Assembly (NCBI RefSeq): GCF_000429705.1
Contig: NZ_KE386942.1
Span: 513,241-577,240, forward strand
Origin: Alteribacter aurantiacus DSM 18675
GTDB taxonomy: Bacteria > Bacillota > Bacilli > Bacillales > Salisediminibacteriaceae
DNA length: 64,000 nucleotides
Direction of reading: 5' to 3'
The notes beneath the pieces are model-generated. The model did no database searches, had not been told where the DNA came from, and worked only from the letters and a program-made list of their open reading frames with translations. This document shows positions 50,269 to 58,959 of this stretch, in pieces. The translations under genes were made by a program, and so were the position numbers. Position 1 is the first letter of the stretch. The number at the start of each line of letters is the position of its first letter.

Positions 50269-51524
50269 CTAAGCGTATCTACTATCAATGTAATCTTTGG
50301 AATCTATCTGATCAATTCTCGGTATGTTTCTTAACTGAGGAATAACAAACCAAACCACCGCCATTACTACCATCCCGGCACTTCCTATTGCAAACGTTAG
50401 GCTGCTATTTAAATACGTTCCTAAAATACCTCCAATTAAAGCTCCTAATGGCATGGCCGAAGTGGAGACACTGGATATTAAGGAAAAAACCCTGGCAATG
50501 TAATGCTTAGGTATGATTTGCTGTCCGACAGAAGCCATTGATACTTCTGTTATACCAAGAGGAATCAGAGCCAAAGCAAATAATAAGATCGCTACCTGAT
50601 TGATAGGAATGAAGGCTGAAGACAGCCATAAAATCGCGCTTATTCCAAATCCTCCGATCACCATTTTCCCAAATGGATAACGCTTCACCGTTGGCGATAA
50701 TAAGGCTCCAATTAAAACCCCCACAGAAAAAGCTGCCATAAAATACCCATACACTTCAGCACCGCCACGATCATTTGCATACGCTGGAAGTACAGCTAAC
50801 GTAAGACCAAAAGAAAAGTTTGCTGCTATTGATCCGTAGAAAAACTTAGAAATAATCGTACCTTTTACAAATTGGTACCCAGCCTTTAACTCCCCCATGT
50901 ATTCTACAACGGATGTTTTTAACGATCGGTTAATGGATTTCTCCACCTGTTCTTTTGGTGGAGCTTTAGCGTTGCAAAAAGTAAGATGGCCACTAAGAAT
51001 GTAAGCGAGTCAATCAAATAAAGAGTGATCGCTCCCATTAAAGTTATTAGTATCCCACCGACACTTGTAGCTACAATATCTACACCTTGAAAAGCAAATG
51101 AGAATAAAGAATTGGCATTAACTAATTCCTTAGACTTTACGATACGTGGAAGTAAAGCTGATTGAGCAGGATAAACAAACTGGTTTGACGCTGTAAGTAT
51201 CGGCATGATAATTAATATAAGCGTGATACTTAAATGACCTAAGTAGTAAAGAAATGGGATAGAGAGTACTAATACAAACTGCACGACCTGTGTAATCACG
51301 AGGATTTTTTTAAAGTCATATTTATCAACAATAGGTCCTGTTAAGAACTGAAGAACTCTTGGCAGCATCGTTAAGAATCCAGCAAGACCTGTGTAAAGGG
51401 TGGATCCTCCCAAATCATAAACCAGCCACATAGCCGCAATCGTATACAGACTATCTCCAATGTTTGTAACCAACCTACCTAAGAAAAGCTTTAGAAAGTT
51501 CTTGTTCGTCCATAATAATTTCAT
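50269..51524 (-). pseudogene. MFS transporter broken by a frameshift
   Basis: Two adjacent frames together make one ~415-residue major facilitator protein. The first half (51524 to about 50955) reads MKLLWTNKNFLKLFLGRL and on, with six helices, ending LLFATLKLHQKNRW out of frame. The second (about 50950 to 50269) continues APPKEQVEKSINRSL with six more helices. A one-base shift near 50955 breaks it, next to a hairpin (CTCCACC/GGTGGAG, 50941-50963). It resembles MFS_3 exporters such as EntS-like proteins. It may be a true pseudogene or a base-calling error. Confidence 0.8.
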
Positions 51525-51536
51525 TACGCACCTCAA

Positions 51537-51844
51537 ATTGTATGATTTTAGCGGACGCTAACCATTGATACTTATCCTTAATATTAATGGTAGTTTACTT
51601 CCCTTGAGTTTTGTATTGAGAAAGTCACCAACATTTAAGTCCTTTATCCTTTAAAAGGAAGCAAAATTTATCAACTGAATCAACAACCCTTATCATCATG
51701 ACACTCCTCCATTAAAAGGCTTACACTATAGACTTAAACTTAGAAGAAAAGCCCTTGATCATTCTCTATATATTCTTTTCTCCACAGGGGCATGGGTACT
51801 GTGATAAACTGTAATTAAGAAACAGTTAAAAAAGAGGGATTAAC
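51537..51844. other. Intergenic stretch between divergent genes
   Basis: This gap of about 300 AT-rich bases should hold promoters for the MFS gene and the gene at 51845. I cannot assign a convincing -35/-10 pair and see no repeat. Confidence 0.4.
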
Positions 51845-52144
51845 GTGCCCTTACGACCACTTGTCAAAACTGCTATCGAGTATGCAAAAAATAATCCGAA
51901 GGCTGTAGGTGGAGTAATACTAGCCGCGGGAACCGTAATTATCAGTGGTGCTAAAGACGTTCACGAATTTTTAAGAGAACGAAAAAAGACCAAACTCGCA
52001 GAAGGTGGCTACCCTTATAGACAGGAAAGATTCTTACGGTTTAAAGGGGAAATACTTAAAAACATACATCTTGAAAATAGAAAAGAGCTCTATTATCACA
52101 TCTTGGAAGTAGAAGAATTTCAGAAGATGTTCATAAAGAGATAG
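51845..52144 (+). CDS. Small hypothetical protein with one membrane helix
   Basis: This 99-residue protein starts at a GTG after AGAGGGATTAAC. Residues 20-36 (AVGGVILAAGTVIISGA) form a likely membrane helix, and the C-terminal part is charged and helical (FLRFKGEILKNIHLENRKEL). No family is recognised. Confidence 0.6.
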   Translation: MPLRPLVKTAIEYAKNNPKAVGGVILAAGTVIISGAKDVHEFLRERKKTKLAEGGYPYRQERFLRFKGEILKNIHLENRKELYYHILEVEEFQKMFIKR

Positions 52145-52312
52145 ATGGAAAGAATAAACTACAAAATACATTAACCAGAGGGAATGCCGAATTAAAGAAA
52201 TGAACAGAGATTTATACAAGTTTAATAAGGACGATAAAAAATCCGTTTTTCTAATTTCATTATATAAGTAGGAGACCGGTTATATAGGGAATCAGTTATA
52301 CTATTATTAAAC

Positions 52313-52355
52313 AAAACGGTGCCGACGATCAAAGCGATCATCGGCACCGTTTTTT
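52313..52355. terminator. Bidirectional terminator
   Basis: AACGGTGCCGA and TCGGCACCGTT form a strong stem with A and T runs on both sides. It separates the plus-strand small gene from gerQ. Confidence 0.85.
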
Positions 52356-52373
52356 CACTTCATTCAACATGAT

Positions 52374-52841
52374 TTATTCCGACATATCCATCTGGATATC
52401 CGGGTTAATTTCTTGGTGAGGGTAATTGATTCGTTCCTCGAATTCTACCCAATCAAGATTGGCCATCAAAAGCAGGTAACGTTTCCCAGTTTCGGCGTCA
52501 CTGATGATGATATGGTCACGGCCTGCGGTTTCCACGCGTCCCTTATACACCATGGCATTCCATCTGCTGTTTCCTTGGTAAGTAAAATAGAAGGTTCCAA
52601 TCTTACCTCTGTTGAAGCGAAGGATGTTTTCGATAAAGGATTCTTCTCTCACCTGAAATTGCTGCCCTGCCCCTAATGGAAGCACTGGGGTTAAAAAAGA
52701 CGGTCCTGAAGGCATATCCATGAACCCGCCTTGTTGCTGGGGTTGTTGCTGCTGTTGCAGTTGTTGTGGAAATTGCCCCTGCATTCTATAAGCAGGGTAG
52801 TTACAATTCGTTGGATAATAACTTGCGTTTCCATAAGTCAC
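52374..52841 (-). CDS. gerQ: Spore coat protein GerQ
   Basis: This 155-residue protein has a Gln-rich N-terminal region (residues 23-37) and the conserved GerQ core beginning FIENILRFNRGKIGTFYFTY near residue 68. GerQ is crosslinked into the spore coat and is needed to place the cortex-lytic enzyme CwlJ. The GTG start at 52841 has AGGAG upstream. It follows cwlJ by 24 bases, the same pairing as in Bacillus subtilis. The Gln and Lys residues fit transglutaminase crosslinking. Confidence 0.95.
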   Translation of the reverse strand: MTYGNASYYPTNCNYPAYRMQGQFPQQLQQQQQPQQQGGFMDMPSGPSFLTPVLPLGAGQQFQVREESFIENILRFNRGKIGTFYFTYQGNSRWNAMVYKGRVETAGRDHIIISDAETGKRYLLLMANLDWVEFEERINYPHQEINPDIQMDMSE

Positions 52842-52865
52842 CTGAAGATCAACTCCTATTTTTGT

Positions 52866-53345
52866 TTAGCCATAAAACTCTGTGCAATAACCCGGTACAC
52901 CGACATAATAACAGTGATTTCTATATGCAAACTCGAACTGCGTCATTGGGGATCTTGGCATGGTAGGGGTACACGGATCTCGGAATGATTGCCCAGGACT
53001 TGGGTTAAAAAACCACAAGCTCATTCTGGCTTGGGGATCCCTGTATCCTTGCAACAAATCCCTCGCCCTCTGAAGATCACTTTCATCAGGACGCTGTGTA
53101 TACAACGTTCCATTTAAGACCGGTTCAAAATGAGGCACTCCGGTACCAGGAATGACTTGATAAATCGCATGCCTGATATTGCGTAAGTTTTTAAAATCAG
53201 GTTCACAGTCTGCCTCCACCCGATTGGCCACGACGGTACCTACCATGCTCATTCCAGTAGGTCCTTCCCCGCGCGCTTCCGCTAACATGATCCTCGCTAA
53301 CGACTCTACGTCACGTTCTGTATGCTTGATTCGCCTACCCATCAT
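52866..53345 (-). CDS. cwlJ: Spore cortex-lytic enzyme CwlJ
   Basis: This 159-residue cell-wall hydrolase of the SleB/CwlJ family has the catalytic Glu in LARIMLAEARGEGPTGM (about residue 23) and the conserved VGTVVANRV and FFNPSPGQSF segments. It degrades spore cortex during Ca-dipicolinate-triggered germination. It lacks the signal peptide seen in SleB, as expected of CwlJ. It is first in the cwlJ-gerQ operon and should be transcribed in the mother cell by sigma-E, though I cannot see an unambiguous promoter. Confidence 0.95.
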   Translation of the reverse strand: MMGRRIKHTERDVESLARIMLAEARGEGPTGMSMVGTVVANRVEADCEPDFKNLRNIRHAIYQVIPGTGVPHFEPVLNGTLYTQRPDESDLQRARDLLQGYRDPQARMSLWFFNPSPGQSFRDPCTPTMPRSPMTQFEFAYRNHCYYVGVPGYCTEFYG

Positions 53346-53440
53346 CTCACCACTTTCAACCTATACAGATAACGTATTGTCTAACGATCTTTTTTGAAAC
53401 TTGCCCACCAGCCCAAAACTGGGTGAAATCATCAGGAAGT

Positions 53441-53486
53441 GTGGGGACGGTTCTTCCACTTCCGGCCAGCAAAAGAGCCGGCCCCC
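53441..53486. repeat. GGGGACGGTTCTTCCACTTC repeat, copy 9
   Basis: TGGGGACGGTTCTTCCACTT is followed by AGCAAAAGAGCCGGCCCCCC, a decayed partner arm. It lies in the gap before the small membrane gene. Confidence 0.65.
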
Positions 53487-53563
53487 CTTTTTTACGAGGG
53501 GTGATTTAAATGGAAAACAGCATTATCATAGTATTATAAGGAAGGTTCATTAAGGTGATGTAA

Positions 53564-53725
53564 ATGAGCATTCTCCTTTTTATTGTTATCCACGTTATTA
53601 TTGGGTTTGCTTTGATAACGACCTATGGGAAATTGCCTAAAGCAATACATACATTTGCCTTTGTATTTTTTACTATGAGTATTCTTTCCTGGGGCGTCAT
53701 TGTATTTGGTAAGCTAACGAATTAA
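53564..53725 (+). CDS. Small two-helix membrane protein
   Basis: This 53-residue ORF starts at ATG 53564 after AAGGTGATG. It begins MSILLFIVIHVIIGFALITT and has a second hydrophobic helix at residues 30-48. It is followed at once by the GrpB-family gene. No family is recognised. Confidence 0.55.
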   Translation: MSILLFIVIHVIIGFALITTYGKLPKAIHTFAFVFFTMSILSWGVIVFGKLTN

Positions 53726-53775
53726 AAAAGCCACAACCTATGAAAGTAGCCATAAAAAAGAGGAGGTTAGAATTA

Positions 53776-54321
53776 ATGGACAAGAGCAATGAACATACAA
53801 ACGTTCCAGTATGGGCATTTGAAACCATTGAGATTAAAAATCCAGACCCTTTGTGGAAGGACAAAGGGATTCAGGAGAGAGAAGAACTTTACAAAATACT
53901 TTCAGCTTTTGATGTGAAGCAAGTGGAACATATAGGAAGTACAGCAATTCCTAATCTGCCAGCTAAACCAATAATCGACTTAATGGCTTCTATTCCATCA
54001 TTTGATCCTATCAACAAAATTGCGGAACACCTATTATTTCACGATTGGCATTATGTACCTCCCGAATTAGATAAAAAACGTTGGAGAAGATTTTTTGTAA
54101 AAGTGAAGAACGATAAACGAGCAGCTCATTTACACCTCATGCAAGAAGGCGAAGAGCGTTGGGAAAAACAACTTCAATTTCGAAATAGATTAAGAACGAA
54201 TGCACACCTGGTAGAGGAATACGCTGCAATCAAGAGCCAATTAGCACAAAAATATTGTAATGACCGTGAGGGGTATACAAAAGCAAAAACAGAATTTATC
54301 AATAAGGTACTAGTTAACTAA
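53776..54321 (+). CDS. GrpB family protein (UPF0157)
   Basis: The ATG at 53776, after GAGGAGG, gives 181 residues. The nucleotidyltransferase-like core VEHIGSTAIPNLPAKPIIDL lies near residues 50-69 and HLHLMQEG near 118. GrpB/UPF0157 proteins share the nucleotidyltransferase fold; their substrate is not known. The gene is intact, unlike the broken relative at 48246. It is convergent with, and overlaps by four bases, the small membrane gene at 54318. Confidence 0.88.
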   Translation: MDKSNEHTNVPVWAFETIEIKNPDPLWKDKGIQEREELYKILSAFDVKQVEHIGSTAIPNLPAKPIIDLMASIPSFDPINKIAEHLLFHDWHYVPPELDKKRWRRFFVKVKNDKRAAHLHLMQEGEERWEKQLQFRNRLRTNAHLVEEYAAIKSQLAQKYCNDREGYTKAKTEFINKVLVN

Positions 54322-54605
54322 AGGGTGTTAAAAGCTCCTCTAGAAAAGACAAACTCAGAGCAAAAAACTGTTTCCACCTTATCAACTATCCCAAAAAGCA
54401 CCATACTGATGAGCAGAATGAAGATGACTATGATGATTGAACTGCTATCCCTTAGAAAGAAATGATGGGTGATCGATACCAGTCCGTTGATATAGATGAG
54501 TACCATCAATGTCTGCTTCTTCCGATCATGCTTTTGTATAGAGTTAATGATTGAAAAACCAAACAAAGCCATCGATAAAAAGAATAACCCTACTCCAAGC
54601 CCCAT
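54318..54605 (-). CDS. Small membrane protein
   Basis: This 95-residue protein has three hydrophobic helices (about residues 3-20, 32-48 and 57-74). No family is recognised. It starts at the ATG 54603-54605, with GGGGAGGGTG upstream. It overlaps the GrpB-family gene tail to tail by four bases. Confidence 0.5.
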   Translation of the reverse strand: MGLGVGLFFLSMALFGFSIINSIQKHDRKKQTLMVLIYINGLVSITHHFFLRDSSSIIIVIFILLISMVLFGIVDKVETVFCSEFVFSRGAFNTL

Positions 54606-54671
54606 CGGTTCTTCACCCTCCCCTTTTCTTTGCCAGATACTGTGGTCCAGTTCTTCTGCTTCATCTTAAAA

Positions 54672-54696
54672 AGGAAGCGAAAGAACCGTCCCCACC
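54672..54696. repeat. GAACCGTCCCC half-repeat, copy 10
   Basis: GAAGCGAAAGAACCGTCCCC is one arm of the dispersed hairpin and abuts the stop of the potassium channel gene. Confidence 0.6.
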
Positions 54697-55236
54697 TTAC
54701 TCCTCCTCTCTACCACTCAATGCCTTCATAAAGTACGCTGCAGGCAGAAGAAGGCCAAGACCAGCCTGTATCAAAGCAAAGAATCGGGTGCTTCCAACAG
54801 GAACAAGATCGCCGTAGCCAACGGAGAGAATCGTTACTCCGCTGAAGTACAGCATGGTCAAAAACGTATGTTCCGCTGGCTCCCCGGTCGGATCATTTAT
54901 TCTTAACACGACTTCATTGAATGACAACACATAGTAAAGCACCGCGAAACCGAGTGTTACGCCCAGGAGCACAAAAAATAACTTATAAAACATGGCAGAA
55001 TCGAAGTAGCTTTTTTTATATGATTTATGGGTAAAAAAATAATAGAGATTCGTAGCGATAAAAAGAATCGTTATGCCTATTAGAATGGTTGATACCATGT
55101 AGTGGAGCACACTCCCCTCTGTTCTCTCTACCCTCTTTCCTCTAAAGGATGAAAGAAAACATGTTTCGCTACGGACCAACGGTTGGGGAAAAATGGCTGT
55201 TTTATGTTGATAGAATAACAGTTCCATTACATTCAC
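54697..55236 (-). CDS. Two-helix potassium channel (Ion_trans_2)
   Basis: Up to 179 residues. The pore loop carries the selectivity filter TILSVGYGDLVP (residues 135-146), flanked by hydrophobic helices at about 88-105 and 150-170; a further helix lies at 48-66. It is a small potassium channel with no ligand-binding RCK domain. The GTG at 55236 has no ribosome site, so a start at GTG 55110 or ATG 55098 (MVSTILIG) is more likely. The neighbours give no clue to its control. Confidence 0.8.
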   Translation of the reverse strand: MNVMELLFYQHKTAIFPQPLVRSETCFLSSFRGKRVERTEGSVLHYMVSTILIGITILFIATNLYYFFTHKSYKKSYFDSAMFYKLFFVLLGVTLGFAVLYYVLSFNEVVLRINDPTGEPAEHTFLTMLYFSGVTILSVGYGDLVPVGSTRFFALIQAGLGLLLPAAYFMKALSGREEE

Positions 55237-55245
55237 GGGAGTCGG

Positions 55246-55274
55246 TTGACACTATGTAAGCGCTTTTATACTGT
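55246..55274 (+). promoter_or_regulatory. Sigma-A promoter of the lipase gene
   Basis: TTGACA (55246-55251) and TACTGT (55269-55274) are separated by 17 bases. Confidence 0.7.
55255..55268 (+). promoter_or_regulatory. cre box in the lipase promoter
   Basis: TGTAAGCGCTTTTA matches 13 of 14 positions of the CcpA cre consensus TGWNANCGNTNWCA. It fills the space between the -35 and -10 boxes, so CcpA should repress the lipase when preferred sugars are present. Confidence 0.7.
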
Positions 55275-55325
55275 AGGATGAATAAGCAAACCTAGTATAC
55301 TCACAAAAAAGGAAGGGGATAAGAT

Positions 55326-56180
55326 GTGAAAAGCTATACTTTGGGCTTCTTGAGTTTCGTATTCGTTTTGTTGTTGGTCGGACCGAATTTGGCAAATGCT
55401 GAATCTGATAAGGAATTTTTGATCGAACAAGGTACACCACCACCTGGAGCCAATGACCCCACATGTGAGCTTACCGAGGACAAGCCGAATCCGGTGATCC
55501 TTGTTCCCGGCACATTTGAGCGGAGTTCGCAAAACTGGCTGAAGCTATCTCCGGCACTTGCAAGTAAAGGGCACTGTGTATATGCATTAAACTATGGTTT
55601 CACACATGCAGGCGCCTCCACAAGACCAATCGAGCATTCTGCTGAGGAATTGAGGAGTTTCATAGAGAATGTAGTAGAGCTTACCGGCGCTGAACAGGTA
55701 GATATCGTTGGACATAGCCAAGGAGGCATGATGCCCCGCTACTATATTAAGAACCTTGGAGGAGCGGAGTATGTTGACAACCTTATCGCTTTTGTTCCCT
55801 CAAACCATGGAACCGATGGTCTTCTCGGTTTTAACCGCTTGACTTCAGATGTCTCAAACGTTGCATCCTGTATTGCCTGCCAGCAGCAACTAACCGGATC
55901 AGAGTTTCTGGAGAACTTGAACCACGGTAATGAAACCCCCGGCAATGTCTCTTACACCGTGATAACGACAAAAACCGATCAGGTTGTCGTCCCTTATGAT
56001 TCTGCATTGCTGGATGGCCCTGCCGCCCAGGTATCCAACATCACCATACAAGACCACTATCCCTTAAACCTGGTAGGTCACCAAGGCATTGTATATGACC
56101 CATTGTCCTACAAATTTGTGTATGATGCACTTGATCATGATGGACCGGCTGATGCGGGGAGGGCGGTTAGTAACGAATAA
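55326..56180 (+). CDS. Secreted triacylglycerol lipase / esterase
   Basis: This 284-residue alpha/beta hydrolase has a signal peptide (cleavage after about residue 25, LANA). The nucleophile Ser131 lies in GHSQGG, and the probable Asp and His are in TKTDQVVVP and LVGHQGIVYD. The oxyanion segment VILVPGTF and Cys residues that could form disulfides fit class 2 lipases (Pfam Lipase_2). It is secreted and hydrolyses lipid esters. The GTG start at 55326 follows AAGGGGAT. Confidence 0.9.
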   Translation: MKSYTLGFLSFVFVLLLVGPNLANAESDKEFLIEQGTPPPGANDPTCELTEDKPNPVILVPGTFERSSQNWLKLSPALASKGHCVYALNYGFTHAGASTRPIEHSAEELRSFIENVVELTGAEQVDIVGHSQGGMMPRYYIKNLGGAEYVDNLIAFVPSNHGTDGLLGFNRLTSDVSNVASCIACQQQLTGSEFLENLNHGNETPGNVSYTVITTKTDQVVVPYDSALLDGPAAQVSNITIQDHYPLNLVGHQGIVYDPLSYKFVYDALDHDGPADAGRAVSNE

Positions 56181-56208
56181 AAGCCTGTTTCTTTTACTCA
56201 TCACAAAA

Positions 56209-56260
56209 CAAAAACCCCCTCAATGGTTCTCTATTAATAGAGAGCATTGAGGGGGTTTTA
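56209..56260. terminator. Terminator after the lipase gene
   Basis: AAAACCCCCTCAATG and CATTGAGGGGGTTTT form a 15-base-pair stem with a long AT-rich loop, followed by ATC. Confidence 0.85.
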
Positions 56261-56375
56261 TCTATGCTTTTTGGTGCCGGAGGGATGAGCTTGATGTGAA
56301 GTTACATTTGAGGATGACGGCAGGAGTACTAATAAATGCCATCTGTTTCGTTTCCTATGCAGTAAATAGATTTTG

Positions 56376-56413
56376 GAAGCGTCAGAACCGTCCCGACACT
56401 TCTCCGACGCTTC
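56376..56413. repeat. GAAGCGTC repeat, island variant of the GAACCGTCC family
   Basis: GAAGCGTC and GACGCTTC flank AGAACCGTCCCGACACTTC. Variants recur at 58888-58914 and near 61140. The gap 56261-56544 shows no other feature I trust. Confidence 0.5.
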
Positions 56414-56544
56414 TCATCAGATGGTGTTTTTTCGATGAAAAAACCCCTCATCAATCTTTAATTAAAGAGATCAATGAGCGGGTTATCTCATACAGCTTTT
56501 AACCCTTGCTTATAAGCCAGCTTAAGCCAAGTCACATTCTCACC

Positions 56545-58077
56545 TCAAACATAACCTATTCTATTAACTCCAATTACGCCTCTCCGTAATACTTTTATGC
56601 TAACTGTTTCATACTTAAATTCATTAAGCAAAAATTTCCTTGGCTCAAATACATTATAGTGAAATTGGTTGTAGTTTAGCTCCTCAAAATCAAAAATATC
56701 AATTCCGATTTCTTTAAGTATTTCTTTGGGTAATTGATAATTTTGATCTACTACCCCAAACATTGTAAATCCATTCTCAATACAAAAGGAAATGTAAGTA
56801 TTATAAGAAACTGTATGTAAAATATCCCCTACAATGGAACCTAAAAAGCTTCCTAACATATACCCAAACAGAGGTATATTAATAAGCCCTTGTGTAATCC
56901 CACCTAAAACTAACGAGCAAGTAGAAATGTATACTCCTTTTATTAAAGAATTTATTAGTTCATCTTTAGTTAATTTTCCTACCGCAACAAAAAAAGCGTC
57001 CTTCATTACGTTGAGTGTCATTACTGTTACTGCACCAACTAATGCAGGACTGACATTTTTATAGGCTTCACCAAGAACACCTGCTTTACAGAAAGCTGTT
57101 ATACTAGCTGAAATTGTTCCGCATACAAAGCTAAAAGATGTTCCTTTCAAAGCTAGAAATCCAATACTTTTAAATTGTCCTTCCTCTACTTCCCCATTTT
57201 TGATTAAATAATCTATTGCTTTGTATATTTCGGGAGCTGTTTTTAAGACAATGGCAATAACTCCAGCTGTAATTCCAGCTTTAAATGATTGCTCAATTAT
57301 ATATCGGAAATCAATAAGATCTTTCGAAGTTAATCCAAAATTTTCTGGATCAAACGCTCCATCCTTACCTAATAGTGCTAATTTCTCAGACTGTGCTTTG
57401 GTTAGTGGAATAGACTCGCTTCCATTTGATGTGATTATTCTATCTTTTAATAGCATTAATGTTTCTTCGTAACGTTTGACTTGTCCCGGCCTAATTATTG
57501 ATTCTTTTATTATTTTCTTTTCTAACCATTGAATTGCCTGTTCTATTTGATCGCTAGGAACAATTCGTATTTGTCCTTTGTATAATGGGTCATTAACTAC
57601 CGTTGTGTCCTCATACCCCCTTTTTGCCAAATACTCTTCTAAAGACTTAAACGTTCGGTTATTGTTTATTGCTTTTGCTTTGTATTCTTCATACCGCTGA
57701 AAAACACTTTCTGATTGTGCTTTTGCACTAGCTTCCCCAGATTTAAAATATTTCAGACCATAGTGTGACCCGTCATTACCTGTTATATCTGGAGAAACAA
57801 ACTCTTTACTTCTATCAACAAAAGTTCTATCGCTTACTCTTTTAGAAGCAGCATCTATATTATGTGTTCCTGAATGCCAAAACTCTGCAACATCCCCTTT
57901 AAGTTGGGAAACATCTGTTTTATAATTGTTGAAAGAATTAATATTATTCTTTATATTATCAATCTCTTTTTGTATTGAGATAATATAATTAATGTTATTT
58001 TCATTTGTTTGACTAGTACCTAAATTGTTAGATGCATTTTGTTGAAATAAGTTATACCCTTTTTTAAAATTATCCAC
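56545..58077 (-). CDS. Large membrane protein of an unrecognised two-gene module
   Basis: The GTG at 58075-58077, after AAAGGGG, gives 510 residues; an ATG at 58110 is an alternative. The N-terminal half is soluble and begins with a coiled coil. The segment LKGDVAEFWHSGTHNIDAAS near residue 60 and the following charged region look enzymatic or partner-binding. The C-terminal half has five or six Gly-rich hydrophobic helices, such as AGITAGVIAIVLK and MLGSFLGSIVGDIL. It is co-directional with, and about 36 bases after, the gene at 58114. I do not recognise the family. Base composition is lower in GC than the left part of the window. Confidence 0.7.
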   Translation of the reverse strand: MDNFKKGYNLFQQNASNNLGTSQTNENNINYIISIQKEIDNIKNNINSFNNYKTDVSQLKGDVAEFWHSGTHNIDAASKRVSDRTFVDRSKEFVSPDITGNDGSHYGLKYFKSGEASAKAQSESVFQRYEEYKAKAINNNRTFKSLEEYLAKRGYEDTTVVNDPLYKGQIRIVPSDQIEQAIQWLEKKIIKESIIRPGQVKRYEETLMLLKDRIITSNGSESIPLTKAQSEKLALLGKDGAFDPENFGLTSKDLIDFRYIIEQSFKAGITAGVIAIVLKTAPEIYKAIDYLIKNGEVEEGQFKSIGFLALKGTSFSFVCGTISASITAFCKAGVLGEAYKNVSPALVGAVTVMTLNVMKDAFFVAVGKLTKDELINSLIKGVYISTCSLVLGGITQGLINIPLFGYMLGSFLGSIVGDILHTVSYNTYISFCIENGFTMFGVVDQNYQLPKEILKEIGIDIFDFEELNYNQFHYNVFEPRKFLLNEFKYETVSIKVLRRGVIGVNRIGYV

Positions 58078-58113
58078 CTTATGACCCCTTTGATGGTGAG
58101 CTATAACCATACA

Positions 58114-58770
58114 TTATCCTTTATTATGTATTTCAAGCCATCTTTTTGCATCTCCATTTATAAAAAATAGGTCTGCACTTATTGCAGTAGCTATCTTATT
58201 TAAGTTGTTCTTAGATATTAATTCCCAAGCAACGAAAACCGGTAATGCACCAAATTTAACAAAAGGAACAAATAAAAATAATGCCAATAAGTTTGGATTA
58301 GCGCCTGTAATAGGTCCTGTAAATAGCTCTTTATTATTATTTAACAATTTATTTTCTTCAACGATAGAGACAAACCTTTCTTTATTTCGTCCAATATCTT
58401 GTGCAAAAATTAAAGCTTTTTTACCGTCATAGCCATAAAATAAGCCACCGTCTTTGTGTTGCAAATCTATAAAACTTAAATAATCTTTAGTTAAATTATT
58501 CTCACTCTTGTTTCCAATTGTTAATACCCAATTTCCTTTGGAATTAATATTCACTTCATTTTGTGTATATTGCTTTATAGACCAATATACAGCGTTACAT
58601 TTATCTAACTTAGATAATTGATGAACTAATTTTCTAGCAATACCTCGATGTTTATTAGGGGCAACAACGATTATTTTCTTTTCCTCAGTAGCTTCAAACA
58701 CGGATATCTTCCCCTTATCACCCTTATTGATTGTAAAATTTCCCAAACGTCTTTCGATAATATCCATCAT
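58114..58770 (-). CDS. First protein of the unrecognised two-gene module
   Basis: This 218-residue protein starts at an ATG with no strong ribosome site. Residues 1-150 are soluble and alpha/beta-like. The C-terminal region has a hydrophobic stretch LLALFLFVPFVKFGALPVFV (about 160-179), so it may sit at or enter the membrane. Nothing identifies an enzyme. The tight link to the 510-residue membrane protein and the flanking restriction genes suggest a defence or toxin-immunity role, which is inference. Confidence 0.65.
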   Translation of the reverse strand: MMDIIERRLGNFTINKGDKGKISVFEATEEKKIIVVAPNKHRGIARKLVHQLSKLDKCNAVYWSIKQYTQNEVNINSKGNWVLTIGNKSENNLTKDYLSFIDLQHKDGGLFYGYDGKKALIFAQDIGRNKERFVSIVEENKLLNNNKELFTGPITGANPNLLALFLFVPFVKFGALPVFVAWELISKNNLNKIATAISADLFFINGDAKRWLEIHNKG

Positions 58771-58887
58771 CAGGTCGTAAAATAAACAATACTTTATCCC
58801 TGTAAGTCAGAGAATACTTTAAATATGTTCAAGTGAAGGATACTATTGTCACGCAGCTAAATGCTCTGGCAGTGACGAGAGATTTGG

Positions 58888-58914
58888 GAAGCGTCAGCAC
58901 GGTTATGACGCTTC
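58888..58914. repeat. GAAGCGTCA hairpin, island variant
   Basis: GAAGCGTCA and TGACGCTTC flank GCACGGTTA. It is related to the repeat at 56376. Confidence 0.55.
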
Positions 58915-58959
58915 TTGAAACGAAATCCAGATTAGTTATAGACCTTGAAGCATCACCAC

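Noticed and set aside
50930..50965. Programmed frameshift in the MFS gene
   Set aside because: A small hairpin is present but no slippery heptamer precedes it, and MFS exporters are not known to use frameshifting; mutation or sequencing error is simpler.
56296..56502. A 68-residue plus-strand frame after the lipase
   Set aside because: It runs through the GAAGCGTC/GAACCGTCC repeat and a hairpin, with no ribosome site at its start.
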